Assembly (NCBI GenBank): GCA_018882785.1
Contig: VERI01000004.1
Coordinates: 29,218-93,217 of the forward strand
Reading direction: 5' to 3'
Origin: Burkholderiaceae bacterium
Lineage (GTDB): Bacteria; Pseudomonadota; Gammaproteobacteria; Burkholderiales; Burkholderiaceae_A
Length of the DNA: 64,000 nt
The notes beneath the pieces were generated by a model. It was given only the letters and a program-made list of their open reading frames with translations, made no database searches and was not told the origin of the DNA. The translations under genes and the position numbers were made by a program. This document shows, piece after piece, positions 8,628-17,765 of this stretch. How positions within the stretch are numbered: position 1 is the first letter of the stretch; every line of letters begins with the position of its first letter.

Positions 8628-11600
8628 ATGTTCCGAGAGCATTTCAATCTTTCTCGCTGGGCGATTGAGCACCCCGCGCTGGTGCGCTATCTGATGGTCG
8701 TCTTGCTGCTGATGGGCATAGGTGCATATTTTCAGCTTGGCCAGGACGAGGATCCGCCGTTTACATTTCGTGCCATGGTGGTACGCGCCTCTTGGCCGGG
8801 AGCCACCGCGATGCAGGTTGCGGAGCAGGTGACCGACCGTCTGGAGCGTACGCTACAAGAGGTGCCGTATGCCGACAAAATTCGCAGCTACTCTCGCCCG
8901 GGTGAGTCGTTAATTATTTTTCAGCTCAAGGACTCCTCACCTCCGTCGGAAGTGAGCCAGGTCTGGTATACGGTCCGGAAAAAAATCGGTGATATGCGGG
9001 CGACCTTGCCGGCGGGTGTACAGGGGCCTTACTTCAACGATGAGTTTGGCGATACGTTTGGCGTGATCTATGCCATGTCCGCGCCGGGATACTCGGCACG
9101 CGATCAGCGTGACTTTGCGATCCAGGTTCGGCAGGAGCTCTTGCGCACACAGGATGTTGGCAAAGTAGAGATCTATGGCCTTCAAGAAGAGCGGGTCTAC
9201 ATTCAGCTCTCGCGTCGTAGGCTATCGCAGTATCAGCTGACGGTGTCTCAGGTGGCGAGCCAGATTGGCGCACAAAATGCCGTTGAGTCTGGTGGCACGC
9301 TGAGCAATGAACAGCGGGATCTCACGTTGCGCGTCGAGGGTGGCGTCGGATCGCTCGAAGCGCTGCGAGAGATGCCCCTTCGGGCGGGCGGACAGGTGGT
9401 GCGGCTGGGTGATATTGCTGAAATCCGTCGCCAGACCATTGATCCGCCACAGAGCAAGGTTCGCTTCCAGGGCGAAGAGGTGGTGGCCATTGGCGTCTCC
9501 ATGCGCAAGGGCGGGGATATTGTTGCCTTGGGAGAGCGGCTACAGGCGCGGCTGTCCGATATTCAGTCTGCATTGCCGGCAGGTGTGAAACTCTCACAGG
9601 TGCAGGATCAGCCCAAAGTGGTTGCGCAGTCCGTCAATGAGTTTGTCCGCACGCTTGCCGAGGCCATCGTGATTGTTCTCGGGGTGAGCCTCTTAACGCT
9701 GGGCCTGCACCGGCATCCCTGGAGGATCGATCCGCGGCCGGGGCTGGTGGTTGCCATCAGCATACCGCTGGTTCTGGCGGTGACATTTTTGATCATGAAG
9801 CTGTGGGGAGTTGGGCTGCATAAGATTTCCCTCGGGTCGCTGATCATTGCCCTGGGCCTTCTGGTGGATGACGCAATCATTGTGGTGGAGATGATGGTGC
9901 GTAAGCTTGAAGAAGGCGCCGATCGTGTCACAGCGGTCACGGCGGCCTATTCGCTGACGGCGATGCCCATGTTAACGGGCACCCTGATCACTGCGGCGGG
10001 ATTTCTTCCGATTGGTATTGCCAAATCCGCGGTAGGTGAATATACCTTTGCCATTTTTGCAGTGACCGCTGCCGCGTTGATTGTGTCGTGGTTCGTGTCG
10101 GTGATCTTTGTTCCTTACCTTGGCTATCGAATGCTCAAGGTGCCCGCAACCACTGCTTCTATTGCTCACGAACATTTTGATACGCCGTTTTATCGTAGTC
10201 TGAGATGGCTGGTGGGCTGGTGTGTGGATTATCGAAAGACCACGATTGTGTTGACCGTGCTGGTGCTTGGGCTTGGCATGCTGGGAATGACGCGGGTCCA
10301 ACAGCAGTTTTTTCCTGACTCATCGCGGCCTGAGATCATGGTGGACGTCTGGCTGCCAGAGGGTTCAAGCGTGTCGGGTTCTGAGGTCTTGGCGAAGCGA
10401 CTGGAGCAGCAGATCCTCGAGGCCCCAGGCGTGGCATCCGTGACATTTTGGATTGGATCCGGCGCGCCGAGATTTTTTCTTCCGTTGGATCAGATTCAGC
10501 CGCGCACCAATGTCTCCCAGGCGGTTGTCGTTGCGAAGACACCCCAGGACCGCAAGCGGCTCGTCTTCTTTCTGAGCGAGGACCTCACTGCCGCGTTCCC
10601 GGAGGCCAGAATTCGCGTACGCCTGCTTCCCAATGGACCACCTGTGCCGTATCCGGTGCAGTTTCGGGTGATCGGTCCGGATCCAGGCGTGCTGAAAGCG
10701 GTCGCCGAAGAACTCAAGACCGAGATGCGTAAGGATCAGCGTCTTGTCGGTGTCAATGACAATTGGAATGAGCAGATCCCTGTCGTTCGTATCGATGTTG
10801 ACCCTGCCCGTGCGCAGCAGTACCGGGTCTCGGCGCAGGCGATTGCCCAGGTGCTTGCCGCCCAGTTCAGTGGGGTAACGGTAGGCCAATACCGTGAGTC
10901 GGATCGTCTTGTGCCCATCGTGCTGCGTCTGCCCGAGTCGGAGCGCTATCAGACGGGTCAGATTTCAGACACCTTGATTCCGGCTGCCGCGGGTGGGGCG
11001 GTGCCATTACATCAGGTTGCCACGATTCGCACCGTATGGGAGCCCGGCATTGTCTGGCGAGAGGGCCGCGAATACGCCGTGACCGTTCAGGCGGATACCG
11101 TGGATCGGGTGCAGGGGGCCACGATGACTGCAGCCTTAACGCAGGTGTTCGCGCCGATTGTGGAACGTCTCCCCACCGGAGTTCGCATCGAACTGGGGGG
11201 GGCGGTTGAGGAGAGCTCCAAGGGCCAGTCGTCCATCGCGGCAGGGATGCCGATCATGTTGTTTTTAATTTTCACTCTGCTGGTGATGCAGCTGCAGAGC
11301 TTTTCGCGGGCACTGCTGGTGTTTCTTACCGGACCGATGGGCATTGCGGGGGCGGCGGCATCTCTTCTTTTGCTTGATCGACCATTTGGTTTTGTGGCCA
11401 TGCTTGGTGTTATTGCGCTGTCGGGGATGATCATGCGCAACTCGGTGATTCTGATCGATCAGATTGAACAGGAGCGTCGAAAGGGGGTTCGGGATCGCAC
11501 CGCTATTGTTGAGTCGGCGGTTCGACGTTTTAGGCCAATTGTGCTTACCGCCGCCGCCGCCGTGCTGGCGATGATTCCGTTATCGAACAGTATTTTCTGG

Positions 11601-11708
11601 GGGCCCATGGCAGTGGCGATTATGGGCGGACTGATTCTCGCCACGATTCTCACGATGCTGTCGTTGCCCGCGATGTACGCGGCCTGGTTCAGGATAGCCA
11701 GGGAATAA
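8628..11708 (+). CDS. RND-family efflux pump, inner-membrane proton antiporter
   Basis: AcrB-type resistance-nodulation-division transporter of 1026 residues, full length. It has an N-terminal helix (YLMVVLLLMGIGAYF), a first porter domain (residues about 40-330) and a helix bundle that includes the proton-relay acidic pair in LGLLVDDAIIVVE. A second porter domain spans about 560-870, and the C-terminal helices include LGVIALSGMIMRNSVILIDQ. The sequence type resembles the hydrophobic-compound or metabolite exporters found with lipoprotein adaptors, but the substrate cannot be read. It is in an operon with the adaptor 15 bases upstream. Its last 20 bases overlap the convergent lrgB gene. Confidence 0.93.
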   Translation: MFREHFNLSRWAIEHPALVRYLMVVLLLMGIGAYFQLGQDEDPPFTFRAMVVRASWPGATAMQVAEQVTDRLERTLQEVPYADKIRSYSRPGESLIIFQLKDSSPPSEVSQVWYTVRKKIGDMRATLPAGVQGPYFNDEFGDTFGVIYAMSAPGYSARDQRDFAIQVRQELLRTQDVGKVEIYGLQEERVYIQLSRRRLSQYQLTVSQVASQIGAQNAVESGGTLSNEQRDLTLRVEGGVGSLEALREMPLRAGGQVVRLGDIAEIRRQTIDPPQSKVRFQGEEVVAIGVSMRKGGDIVALGERLQARLSDIQSALPAGVKLSQVQDQPKVVAQSVNEFVRTLAEAIVIVLGVSLLTLGLHRHPWRIDPRPGLVVAISIPLVLAVTFLIMKLWGVGLHKISLGSLIIALGLLVDDAIIVVEMMVRKLEEGADRVTAVTAAYSLTAMPMLTGTLITAAGFLPIGIAKSAVGEYTFAIFAVTAAALIVSWFVSVIFVPYLGYRMLKVPATTASIAHEHFDTPFYRSLRWLVGWCVDYRKTTIVLTVLVLGLGMLGMTRVQQQFFPDSSRPEIMVDVWLPEGSSVSGSEVLAKRLEQQILEAPGVASVTFWIGSGAPRFFLPLDQIQPRTNVSQAVVVAKTPQDRKRLVFFLSEDLTAAFPEARIRVRLLPNGPPVPYPVQFRVIGPDPGVLKAVAEELKTEMRKDQRLVGVNDNWNEQIPVVRIDVDPARAQQYRVSAQAIAQVLAAQFSGVTVGQYRESDRLVPIVLRLPESERYQTGQISDTLIPAAAGGAVPLHQVATIRTVWEPGIVWREGREYAVTVQADTVDRVQGATMTAALTQVFAPIVERLPTGVRIELGGAVEESSKGQSSIAAGMPIMLFLIFTLLVMQLQSFSRALLVFLTGPMGIAGAAASLLLLDRPFGFVAMLGVIALSGMIMRNSVILIDQIEQERRKGVRDRTAIVESAVRRFRPIVLTAAAAVLAMIPLSNSIFWGPMAVAIMGGLILATILTMLSLPAMYAAWFRIARE

Positions 11709-12420
11709 GCATTGCGCCCAAGATGCCGTGCAGTCCCATGCCGATGCTGGCAAATGCGCCGGCCTCGGCGCTGACCGAAAAAGCCCGCGAGGTGCCGATG
11801 CCGTGGGCGGCCACCCCAATGGCAAAACCGCGCTGCCACCACGCCCGAATTCTTAGCCAGTCCAGAATGTAACGGGCAATGATGGCCCCGGTAATTCCTG
11901 TTGTTACTGCATAGACCGCCGTCAGGGTCGGCGATGCACCGATATTCTCGGCAACGCCCATCGCGATTGGGGCGGTCACCGATTTTGCAAAAAATGGCAA
12001 TGTGAGCTCGGCCGGAAGCCCGATGAGTTGGGCCAGGCCGATCGCGGAAAATATCGAGCCTAGGCCGCCGATGATCAATGCAGCCGAGAGAATGGCCGCC
12101 CGTTGTCGAAATAATTGCCACCCTCTGTAGATCGGAACGGCCAGCGCTACCGTGGCGGTTCCGAGAAGGAAATGAATGAACTGCGCGCCTTCGAAATATT
12201 TTGCGTAGGGCAGGCCAATCACGCTGATTGTCGCAATCACAATCGCAATGGCAATCGCTACCGGATTGGCAAATGGATTTTTGTTGGCCTGCTCGTAGAC
12301 CATCAGACCCACCTGATAGGCTGCCAAGGTCAGGATGAGCGAGAGAAGTGGTGACCCGGTGAGATAGACCCAGATCTCGCCCAGTTCAATCTGAGACAGC
12401 GTACTGATAGGCCCGGTCAT
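11689..12420 (-). CDS. lrgB: LrgB/CidB family membrane protein
   Basis: Inner-membrane protein of 243 residues with about seven hydrophobic segments and the family signature around PFFAKSVTAPIAMGVAENIG and HGIGTSRAF. LrgB partners LrgA; the pair has been linked to murein hydrolase control, holin-like behaviour and, in some bacteria and plastids, to pyruvate or glycolate transport. Which applies here is not visible. The start overlaps the lrgA stop by ATGA, so the two are coupled. The 3' end overlaps the convergent RND pump gene by 20 bases. Confidence 0.88.
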   Translation of the reverse strand: MTGPISTLSQIELGEIWVYLTGSPLLSLILTLAAYQVGLMVYEQANKNPFANPVAIAIAIVIATISVIGLPYAKYFEGAQFIHFLLGTATVALAVPIYRGWQLFRQRAAILSAALIIGGLGSIFSAIGLAQLIGLPAELTLPFFAKSVTAPIAMGVAENIGASPTLTAVYAVTTGITGAIIARYILDWLRIRAWWQRGFAIGVAAHGIGTSRAFSVSAEAGAFASIGMGLHGILGAMLIPWLS

Positions 12421-12794
12421 TCCTCCGACTCCGGTGAGGGCGCAGCATCGTCTGTGCTGGCGGGCGGGGTCAGCAGTCGCAGGGTAATTGCAGTGATGGC
12501 AATGGAGAGCGCGACGCTGGCCAGCAGAATTGCTGCAACTGACAGGCCATACACCCTGAGCGCGGGGATGAACATCACCACGCCAACGGCGGCGGGGATA
12601 AACAGCAGGCCCAGGTTCTGGGTAAAGGCCCCTGCCACGCGCTCCACGTCGGGATCAAGCTGATCCCGAATCACCAGAACCGACAGCAGCAGCACCATGC
12701 CAATCACCGGGCCGGGTATCGGCAGAGACAGGGCTTTAGAGATAATCTCACCCATTCCTTGGAAAAGAAGAATAAATACGAGCCCGCGGATCAT
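12417..12794 (-). CDS. lrgA: LrgA/CidA family holin-like protein
   Basis: Small integral membrane protein of 125 residues with four hydrophobic segments and the family core (FQGMGEIISKALSLPIPGPVIGMVLL; quoted in part as LPIPGPVIGM). The C-terminus is acidic and polar. The start at 12794 (MIRGLVF) matches the family; ATGs at 12809 and 12851 are possible, but they would run into the divergent carrier gene. It is coupled to lrgB by an ATGA overlap. The distance to the divergent MFS start is only 13 bases, so any promoter must lie within the neighbouring coding sequence. Confidence 0.85.
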   Translation of the reverse strand: MIRGLVFILLFQGMGEIISKALSLPIPGPVIGMVLLLSVLVIRDQLDPDVERVAGAFTQNLGLLFIPAAVGVVMFIPALRVYGLSVAAILLASVALSIAITAITLRLLTPPASTDDAAPSPESEE

Positions 12795-12807
12795 GGGGCT
12801 ATTGTGC

Positions 12808-14052
12808 ATGCAAGTTAGACGTGTTGCTATTTCACTGTTAATCGCCCACATCCTGTCGCTTCTGGGCTTCTCGACGTATGCGGTCGCGCTTACACAGCTT
12901 CAGCAGGAATGGGGGCTTACCAACAGCGAGGCAGGCTGGATCGCGAGCGGATTTTTTCTGGGTTATGTCGCAACGGTATCGACCTGGTCCAGCCTCACGG
13001 ATGTCATGGATGCCCGGCGGATCTATGCGGCAGGCAGTCTCATTGCGGCATCGGCAGGAATCGGATTTGCTCTCGGGGCGGAGGGCTTTGGCTCCGCGCT
13101 TCTCTTTCAAGTGCTGCTCGGTGTTGGAATTGCCGCCACCTATATGCCGGGTCTGAAAATTTTGTCGGATCGAACACGTGGACGCGAGCAGTCTCGATTT
13201 GTAGCGTTTTACACTGCATTTTTTGGGCTTGGGGCGGCATCGTCTCTGTTTATCGCAGGCCAGTCGCTGCCCAGGATCGGCACCCACTGGACTTTTTTCC
13301 TGTGCGCACTGGGCCCATTGATGGCGCTGCTGCTGGTGCTGTCGAGCACCCGCCCGCTCGCCCATGAGCGCGGCCGGCAGGCAGTCAGCTGGTCATTGCA
13401 CCGTCTGTTTCCGCTGCGCACCTGGCGGTCGGTGTTATCCGATCGAAAGTGTCTGGGTTACACGGTGGGCTATGGCGTGCATTGCGCTGAATTGTTCGGC
13501 TCACGGGCGTGGTCTGTGGCGTTTCTCGCATTTAGTGCGAGTCTTCTTCCCGCGGGGACGGTCTCCTGGATGACGGCCGCGACGGCTGCTGCAGTTGTAA
13601 GTGTATTTTCTGTACCGGCATCTATTCTGGGAAATGAGGTAGCCCTTCGAATTGGACGCCGTGCATGGATTGTTATGGTGATGGCCGTCACCTCATTTAT
13701 CGGTGTGTCCATGGCCTTGATGGCGGGCTCCGGATGGTGGATTGTGTTCGGACTGTTTCTTGCCTATTCCGTCTTCATCATGGCGGATTCCGCGACGCTG
13801 ACCGCAGGACTTGTGGCCTCAGCACAGCCGGAGGTGAAAGGTGCCGCGATGGGCTTGTATTCCTTGATCGGATTTGGTGGTGGGGGCGTGCTGGGGCCGG
13901 CTGTGTTTGGCGCGGCGCTCGATTGGTCGCAGGGAGGTGCGACACCGCAGGACTGGGCAATCGGTTTTGCAGTCTTGGGCCTGGGATGCGTGCTATTTCC
14001 GTTGTTTGACTGGTGGCTGCATCGCTCCAGCCCGTTTAAGGCTTCTTCCTGA
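12808..14052 (+). CDS. Major facilitator superfamily transporter
   Basis: Inner-membrane secondary carrier of 414 residues with about twelve hydrophobic segments in two halves. The first half has the family pattern GWIASGFFLGYVATV followed by a loop with DVMDARR, which corresponds to the MFS loop 2-3 motif. The second half begins after a cytoplasmic loop rich in Arg (about residues 185-215). No substrate can be inferred. The start was set at 12808 because upstream in-frame ATGs would read through the divergent lrgA gene; the ATG at 12793 is another candidate. The 3' end overlaps the DUF2721 gene by 17 bases. Confidence 0.85.
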   Translation: MQVRRVAISLLIAHILSLLGFSTYAVALTQLQQEWGLTNSEAGWIASGFFLGYVATVSTWSSLTDVMDARRIYAAGSLIAASAGIGFALGAEGFGSALLFQVLLGVGIAATYMPGLKILSDRTRGREQSRFVAFYTAFFGLGAASSLFIAGQSLPRIGTHWTFFLCALGPLMALLLVLSSTRPLAHERGRQAVSWSLHRLFPLRTWRSVLSDRKCLGYTVGYGVHCAELFGSRAWSVAFLAFSASLLPAGTVSWMTAATAAAVVSVFSVPASILGNEVALRIGRRAWIVMVMAVTSFIGVSMALMAGSGWWIVFGLFLAYSVFIMADSATLTAGLVASAQPEVKGAAMGLYSLIGFGGGGVLGPAVFGAALDWSQGGATPQDWAIGFAVLGLGCVLFPLFDWWLHRSSPFKASS

Positions 14053-14500
14053 ATAACACAATACTGTGCGATGCGATGATGATTTCAACCAGGTATAGGA
14101 CACAGGCTGCAATGAAACAGCCAAATCCCAGCAGAAATGTCGTGGCCACCCAATGTGACAGTTGCAGCCGGCCTTGTAGTCCGGTCGAGTAAAACAGTTC
14201 AACCACGGTGAGACCAATCAGCACCGCACACATCACCATGAGCCCAGTTGCGCCATTGATGATTTTTCGGCGCTGATCCAGGGATTTCAGTTCTTGCATG
14301 AACTGCTGGTAACGCGACTCGGATTCAGGCGTGCTGTTCACCAGAATATCTTCAAGGGCGCGGCCACGATCAATGACGCGGGCCAGTCGGCTGCCCAGTG
14401 CATTGAGCATGCCGGCCACTCCTGTTAATAGAAACACAGGTGCGATGGCAAGCTGTATCGCTTCAGTGAGTGGACTTAACGACTCGGTGGCGGGCATCAT
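14036..14500 (-). CDS. DUF2721 family membrane protein
   Basis: A 154-residue protein with three hydrophobic segments (residues about 13-34, 83-103 and 118-142) separated by a polar, charged segment (RLARVIDRGRALEDI, then KSLDQRRKIINGA). This arrangement matches the uncharacterised DUF2721 family of proteobacterial membrane proteins, whose function is unknown. It converges on the MFS gene with a 17-base overlap. The tRNA-Asn gene lies upstream on the same strand, 68 bases away, so read-through from the tRNA promoter is conceivable. Confidence 0.75.
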   Translation of the reverse strand: MMPATESLSPLTEAIQLAIAPVFLLTGVAGMLNALGSRLARVIDRGRALEDILVNSTPESESRYQQFMQELKSLDQRRKIINGATGLMVMCAVLIGLTVVELFYSTGLQGRLQLSHWVATTFLLGFGCFIAACVLYLVEIIIASHSIVLFRKKP

Positions 14501-14568
14501 CAGAAATCCAGATCCGGATGGTGTTCTACGGGAGGGCGCATCGCGCGGAGAAGGGGGAAAGGAAAGGG

Positions 14569-14644
14569 TGGCTCCCCGACCTGGGCTCGAACCAGGGACC
14601 TACGGATTAACAGTCCGGTGCTCTACCAACTGAGCTATCGAGGA
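14569..14644 (-). tRNA. tRNA-Asn (anticodon GTT)
   Basis: On the minus strand the sequence folds into a standard cloverleaf. The acceptor arm TCCTCGA pairs with TCGGGGA (one G-T pair), the D-arm contains AGCTCAGTTGGTAGAGC, the anticodon loop is CTGTTAATC with anticodon GTT, and the T-arm is CTGGTTCGAGCCCAG. The CCA end is encoded at 14571-14569. It resembles E. coli tRNA-Asn closely in the anticodon arm. Confidence 0.95.
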
Positions 14645-14659
14645 ACAAAACAGTCCGCA

Positions 14660-14688
14660 AGTTTACACCATTCACGGATCGCCTCCAA
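14660..14688 (-). promoter_or_regulatory. Candidate sigma-70 promoter for tRNA-Asn
   Basis: Read on the minus strand, TTGGAG (14688-14683) and TAAACT (14665-14660) are spaced by 17 bases. Transcription would start about 8-10 bases before the mature tRNA. The -35 matches consensus at three of six positions and the -10 at four of six, so this is position-supported rather than sequence-strong. Confidence 0.45.
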
Positions 14689-14739
14689 CACTTCGGTAGG
14701 CCTTACATTATGGGCCGGTCATACTTTTGCGAGGTCGTG

Positions 14740-15288
14740 ATGCATCCCGTGATTCCTTATGTTTCGGCTGATCTTCAGGAGCCTGCTGATGTGGTTGGGG
14801 CGATTCGGGCCCGACGTGGCGGGGAATTCATCAATCTTGATCGCATGCTTTTGCACAGCATTCCGTTTGCGCGCGGCTGGAATACCTTTATGGGCGCTGT
14901 TCGTCGTGATCTGGCCTTGCCCGCGACCCTCCGGGAGATTGCCATGTGCGGTGTGGCCGTACTGAACCGCGCCGAATATGAATTTATTCATCATGCTCCG
15001 GAACTCATCGCAGCGGGGGGAACCGATCAGCAGGTGTCGCAGCTGAGATCGATAGGGGAGGCAGGTTCAGACCTGTCCGCTTTTTCTGCGCTCGAGCAGG
15101 ATGTGATTCTGTTGACCCGACACATGACGCGCGACATTGAGGTCCCGCAGGCCTTGACGTTAAGGCTCCATCAGGCCTTGGGTTCCACTCAGCTGGTTGA
15201 ACTCGTCGGCGTGATCGCCGCCTATAACATGGTGTCGCGATTCCTGATGGCGTTGGGCGTGACACCCGAGGATACCGATCGGGACTGA
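14740..15288 (+). CDS. Carboxymuconolactone decarboxylase (AhpD-like fold) family protein
   Basis: A 182-residue all-helical protein with the CMD-family pattern LREIAMCGVAVLNRAEYEFIHHAPE (quoted in part: AEYEFIHH). The redox CxxC of AhpD peroxidase partners is absent. It is therefore more like the non-thiol CMD proteins often annotated as generic family members, and the reaction is unknown. The start at 14740 is favoured by GAGGT at 14731-14735 and the typical N-terminus; an ATG at 14710 would add ten residues. Its last 67 bases are shared with the convergent 2-hydroxyacid dehydrogenase gene, an unusually long 3' overlap. Confidence 0.8.
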   Translation: MHPVIPYVSADLQEPADVVGAIRARRGGEFINLDRMLLHSIPFARGWNTFMGAVRRDLALPATLREIAMCGVAVLNRAEYEFIHHAPELIAAGGTDQQVSQLRSIGEAGSDLSAFSALEQDVILLTRHMTRDIEVPQALTLRLHQALGSTQLVELVGVIAAYNMVSRFLMALGVTPEDTDRD

Positions 15289-16316
15289 GCAGACTGAGGA
15301 TGTTGATCCGGGTGTCGAATGGCCTGCACCCAGACCGTGAGGTCGGCGACAAGCTGTCGATAAAAGGTCTCCATCACGGGTGTGGCGACAAACCCGAGGT
15401 GGGGCGTGAGGGTGACGTTCGAATGGCGCAGCAGGGGATGCCCATCGGGCAGAGGTTCCTGGTCAAATACATCGAGCGCTGCGTGTGCTGGCCGGCCAGC
15501 GTCAAGGGCGGCGGTCAGAGATGCTTGATCGATGAGTCCAGACCGGGAGGTGTTGACCAGCACCGCATCTCGACGCATCAGTGAATACTCGGTCGGACCA
15601 ATCGTGTGGCGTGAGCGATCCGACAACACGAGATGAAGGCTAACAATTTTTGATGTCGCGATGAGTTCGTTTTTTTCTACCCGGCGTACGCCGACGCGCG
15701 CGGCATGTTCCGCGCTCAGATTCTGACTCCACGCCACCACATCCATGCCGAACCCTTGGGCAATCCGGGCCACACGGCTGCCGATGGCACCCAGTCCGAT
15801 GATTCCAATGCGATCTCCCTCCAGAACATCGGGAAGCGGATATTGGGCAAGCTCTTCGGTGGGGCGCCAATGGCCTTGCCGAAGCGTATTCATGGATGAC
15901 ACTACCCTGCGCGTGGCAGCGAGAATGAGCGCCCAAGTGTGCTCGGCGGTGGATGCTTTGTTCGGCCCGCTTGAGGTACCGGAGACTTCGATGCCGCGGC
16001 TTCTTGCATGGGCGATATCGACTGCTGCATTTCGCTCGCCAGTAAAAAGAAGCCGCTTCAGCCGGGGCAGCTGGTCAATGAGTTCTCGGGGAAAGGGCGT
16101 TCGTTCCCGCATCAGGCAGACTGCATCGAAATCAGCCAGGGCGCGTGCTGCCTCCTCTGTCGAGCCAAATGGGGCGGTAAAAAACTGAAGCTCAGCGAGC
16201 TGCTGGAGGTCGGTCCAGTCGGCCGAGAAAAGCGCGCACTGCTCCCAGTCATCGCAGATTGCGATGCGCGGCTGCTGCACGGCCAATGTTGCTGCGGCCT
16301 CTTGTGGGCGCTGCAT
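15222..16316 (-). CDS. D-2-hydroxyacid dehydrogenase family protein
   Basis: NAD(P)-dependent oxidoreductase of 364 residues. The Rossmann motif GIIGLGAIGSRVA is near residue 180, and the three catalytic positions of the family are visible: Arg in NTSRSGLID, Glu in FDQEPLPDGHPL and His in LTPHLGF. Substrate is not readable; relatives act on glycerate, phosphoglycerate, glyoxylate or keto acids. The C-terminal 30 or so residues (from about HPDQHPQSAQ) are polar and appear to be an extension that runs across the end of the convergent CMD gene. The start has GAGG just upstream. It lies downstream of the aminotransferase gene on the same strand. Confidence 0.87.
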   Translation of the reverse strand: MQRPQEAAATLAVQQPRIAICDDWEQCALFSADWTDLQQLAELQFFTAPFGSTEEAARALADFDAVCLMRERTPFPRELIDQLPRLKRLLFTGERNAAVDIAHARSRGIEVSGTSSGPNKASTAEHTWALILAATRRVVSSMNTLRQGHWRPTEELAQYPLPDVLEGDRIGIIGLGAIGSRVARIAQGFGMDVVAWSQNLSAEHAARVGVRRVEKNELIATSKIVSLHLVLSDRSRHTIGPTEYSLMRRDAVLVNTSRSGLIDQASLTAALDAGRPAHAALDVFDQEPLPDGHPLLRHSNVTLTPHLGFVATPVMETFYRQLVADLTVWVQAIRHPDQHPQSAQSRSVSSGVTPNAIRNRDTML

Positions 16317-16396
16317 GGGGCCTCCCCGATGACAATGGCCCTATTGTCGAGAGCCATCCCGTCCCGGTCACTCGGGGGAAGTCCGTAAGGTGTAAC

Positions 16397-16415
16397 GCTA
16401 GCGTAAAGCGCTAAC
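16397..16415 (-). terminator. Weak terminator-like hairpin between aminotransferase and dehydrogenase genes
   Basis: On the minus strand GTTAGCG and CGCTAGC can form a 7-bp stem (one G-T) around a CTTTA loop, 12 bases after the aminotransferase stop. There is no U-run, so it may be only a structured spacer. Confidence 0.3.
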
Positions 16416-16426
16416 GGATCTGGGGG

Positions 16427-17638
16427 TTAAAGAACTGCCGCGACGGCGCGAACCACGCGGCCGATATTGCCCGAGTTAAGTGCAGCAACGCAGATGCGTC
16501 CTGTGCTGATTGCGTATATCGCATGCTCTTCGCGCAGCCGATCGACCTGCTCGGCGGTGAGGCCTGAGAAGCTGAACATGCCGCGCTGGCGTGTCACGAA
16601 GGAAAAGTCACGTTTCGCGTTCAGGGCTTTAAGCTGGGCCACAAACGCGGCACGCATTTCTCGAATCCGCTCGCGCATTTCGCCAAGCTCTTGTTCCCAG
16701 AGCGCCCGTAGTTCCGAGTTGTTCAATACATCACTGACGATTCCACCGCCATGGGTGGGGGGGTTGGAGTAATTGGTGCGGATCACACGCTTGATCTGAC
16801 TGAGCACCCGTGCCGCTTCGTCAGCGCTGGCGGTGACGATTGACAGTGCACCCACACGCTCCCCGTATAGGGAGAAGGATTTCGAAAAAGAGCTCGCCAC
16901 AAGAAACGGCATTCCTGATTTCGAGAACAGCCGGACCGCTGCAGCGTCTTGTTCGATACCGTCACCAAACCCCTGATAGGCCAGATCGAGAAAGGGGACG
17001 AATTGCTTGGCCTTACACAGCGCGACAATTTCCTCCCACTGCTGGGCATTCAGGTCCACTCCGGTTGGGTTATGGCAGCAGGCATGAAGCAGGACCACCG
17101 TTCGGTCCGGCATGCCTTTGAGGCTCTTGATCATCCCTTCGAAGTTCAGGCCGTGGGTCTGGGGGTCGTAGTAGGTATACGCCTGTACGGTGAAGCCAGC
17201 GCTCTCAAACACGCCCCGGTGGTTCTCCCAGGTGGGGTCGCTGATGGCGACCTGGCTTTGGGGCAGCAGCCGCCGCAGATACTCCGCGCCGACCCGAAGG
17301 CCGCCCGTCCCACCGAGGGCGTCAATGGTTGCTACCCGGCCGCTGGAAACTTCGGCGCTTTGGGCCCCAAACAACAGGGCCTGAACGGCCTTGTTGTAGG
17401 CGGCAGGCCCGTCAATTGGCTGGTAGCCACGTGGCAGGCCCTTGGCGACTCTGTCTTCTTCTGCTTTCTTTACGGCTCTAAGTAACGGCAATTTGCCGCT
17501 ATCGTCGTAATAAACCCCAACCCCAAGATTCACCTTTTCAGGCCGTTTATCAGCCAAAAAAGTCTCGGTTAGCCCAAGAATTGGATCTTTGGGCGCCATT
17601 TCAACGGATGAAAATAGGCTCAGTGTGGGGGTCGTCAT
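16427..17638 (-). CDS. Aspartate/aromatic amino-acid aminotransferase (class I, PLP)
   Basis: Class I aminotransferase of the AspC/TyrB group, 403 residues, transferring amino groups between aspartate or aromatic amino acids and 2-oxoglutarate. The PLP lysine lies in [15 protein letters not shown], the cofactor-contacting Asn and Asp/Tyr are in CCHNPTGVD and LDLAYQGF, and the substrate-carboxylate Arg is in [10 protein letters not shown]. AspC versus TyrB cannot be decided by eye. A TTGACA hexamer (17663-17658) and TATGAC (17639-17634, minus strand, 18-base spacing) overlap the annotated ATG. If that promoter is real, translation would begin downstream, perhaps at the ATG at 17599. Confidence 0.92.
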   Translation of the reverse strand: MTTPTLSLFSSVEMAPKDPILGLTETFLADKRPEKVNLGVGVYYDDSGKLPLLRAVKKAEEDRVAKGLPRGYQPIDGPAAYNKAVQALLFGAQSAEVSSGRVATIDALGGTGGLRVGAEYLRRLLPQSQVAISDPTWENHRGVFESAGFTVQAYTYYDPQTHGLNFEGMIKSLKGMPDRTVVLLHACCHNPTGVDLNAQQWEEIVALCKAKQFVPFLDLAYQGFGDGIEQDAAAVRLFSKSGMPFLVASSFSKSFSLYGERVGALSIVTASADEAARVLSQIKRVIRTNYSNPPTHGGGIVSDVLNNSELRALWEQELGEMRERIREMRAAFVAQLKALNAKRDFSFVTRQRGMFSFSGLTAEQVDRLREEHAIYAISTGRICVAALNSGNIGRVVRAVAAVL

Positions 17639-17765
17639 AGGGAGGTCAAAACCCCTTTGTCAAGGGCTTCAGAGTAGAAAAAAAGGTGGAAATGTGGGGC
17701 TCGAAAGGGGAAAATGCGCGATTGCACAAATTTCAACCGGTAATCAATCCGACCAAAAGTCTAGC

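Noticed and set aside
9972..10889. Long antisense frames inside the RND pump gene, and similar ones across the window.
   Set aside because: They are mirror frames of GC-rich coding sequence, lack ribosome sites and family motifs, and overlap clearly real genes.
17639..17765. LexA (SOS) box upstream of uvrB.
   Set aside because: No CTGT-N8-ACAG-like palindrome is present in the gap between the aminotransferase and uvrB genes.
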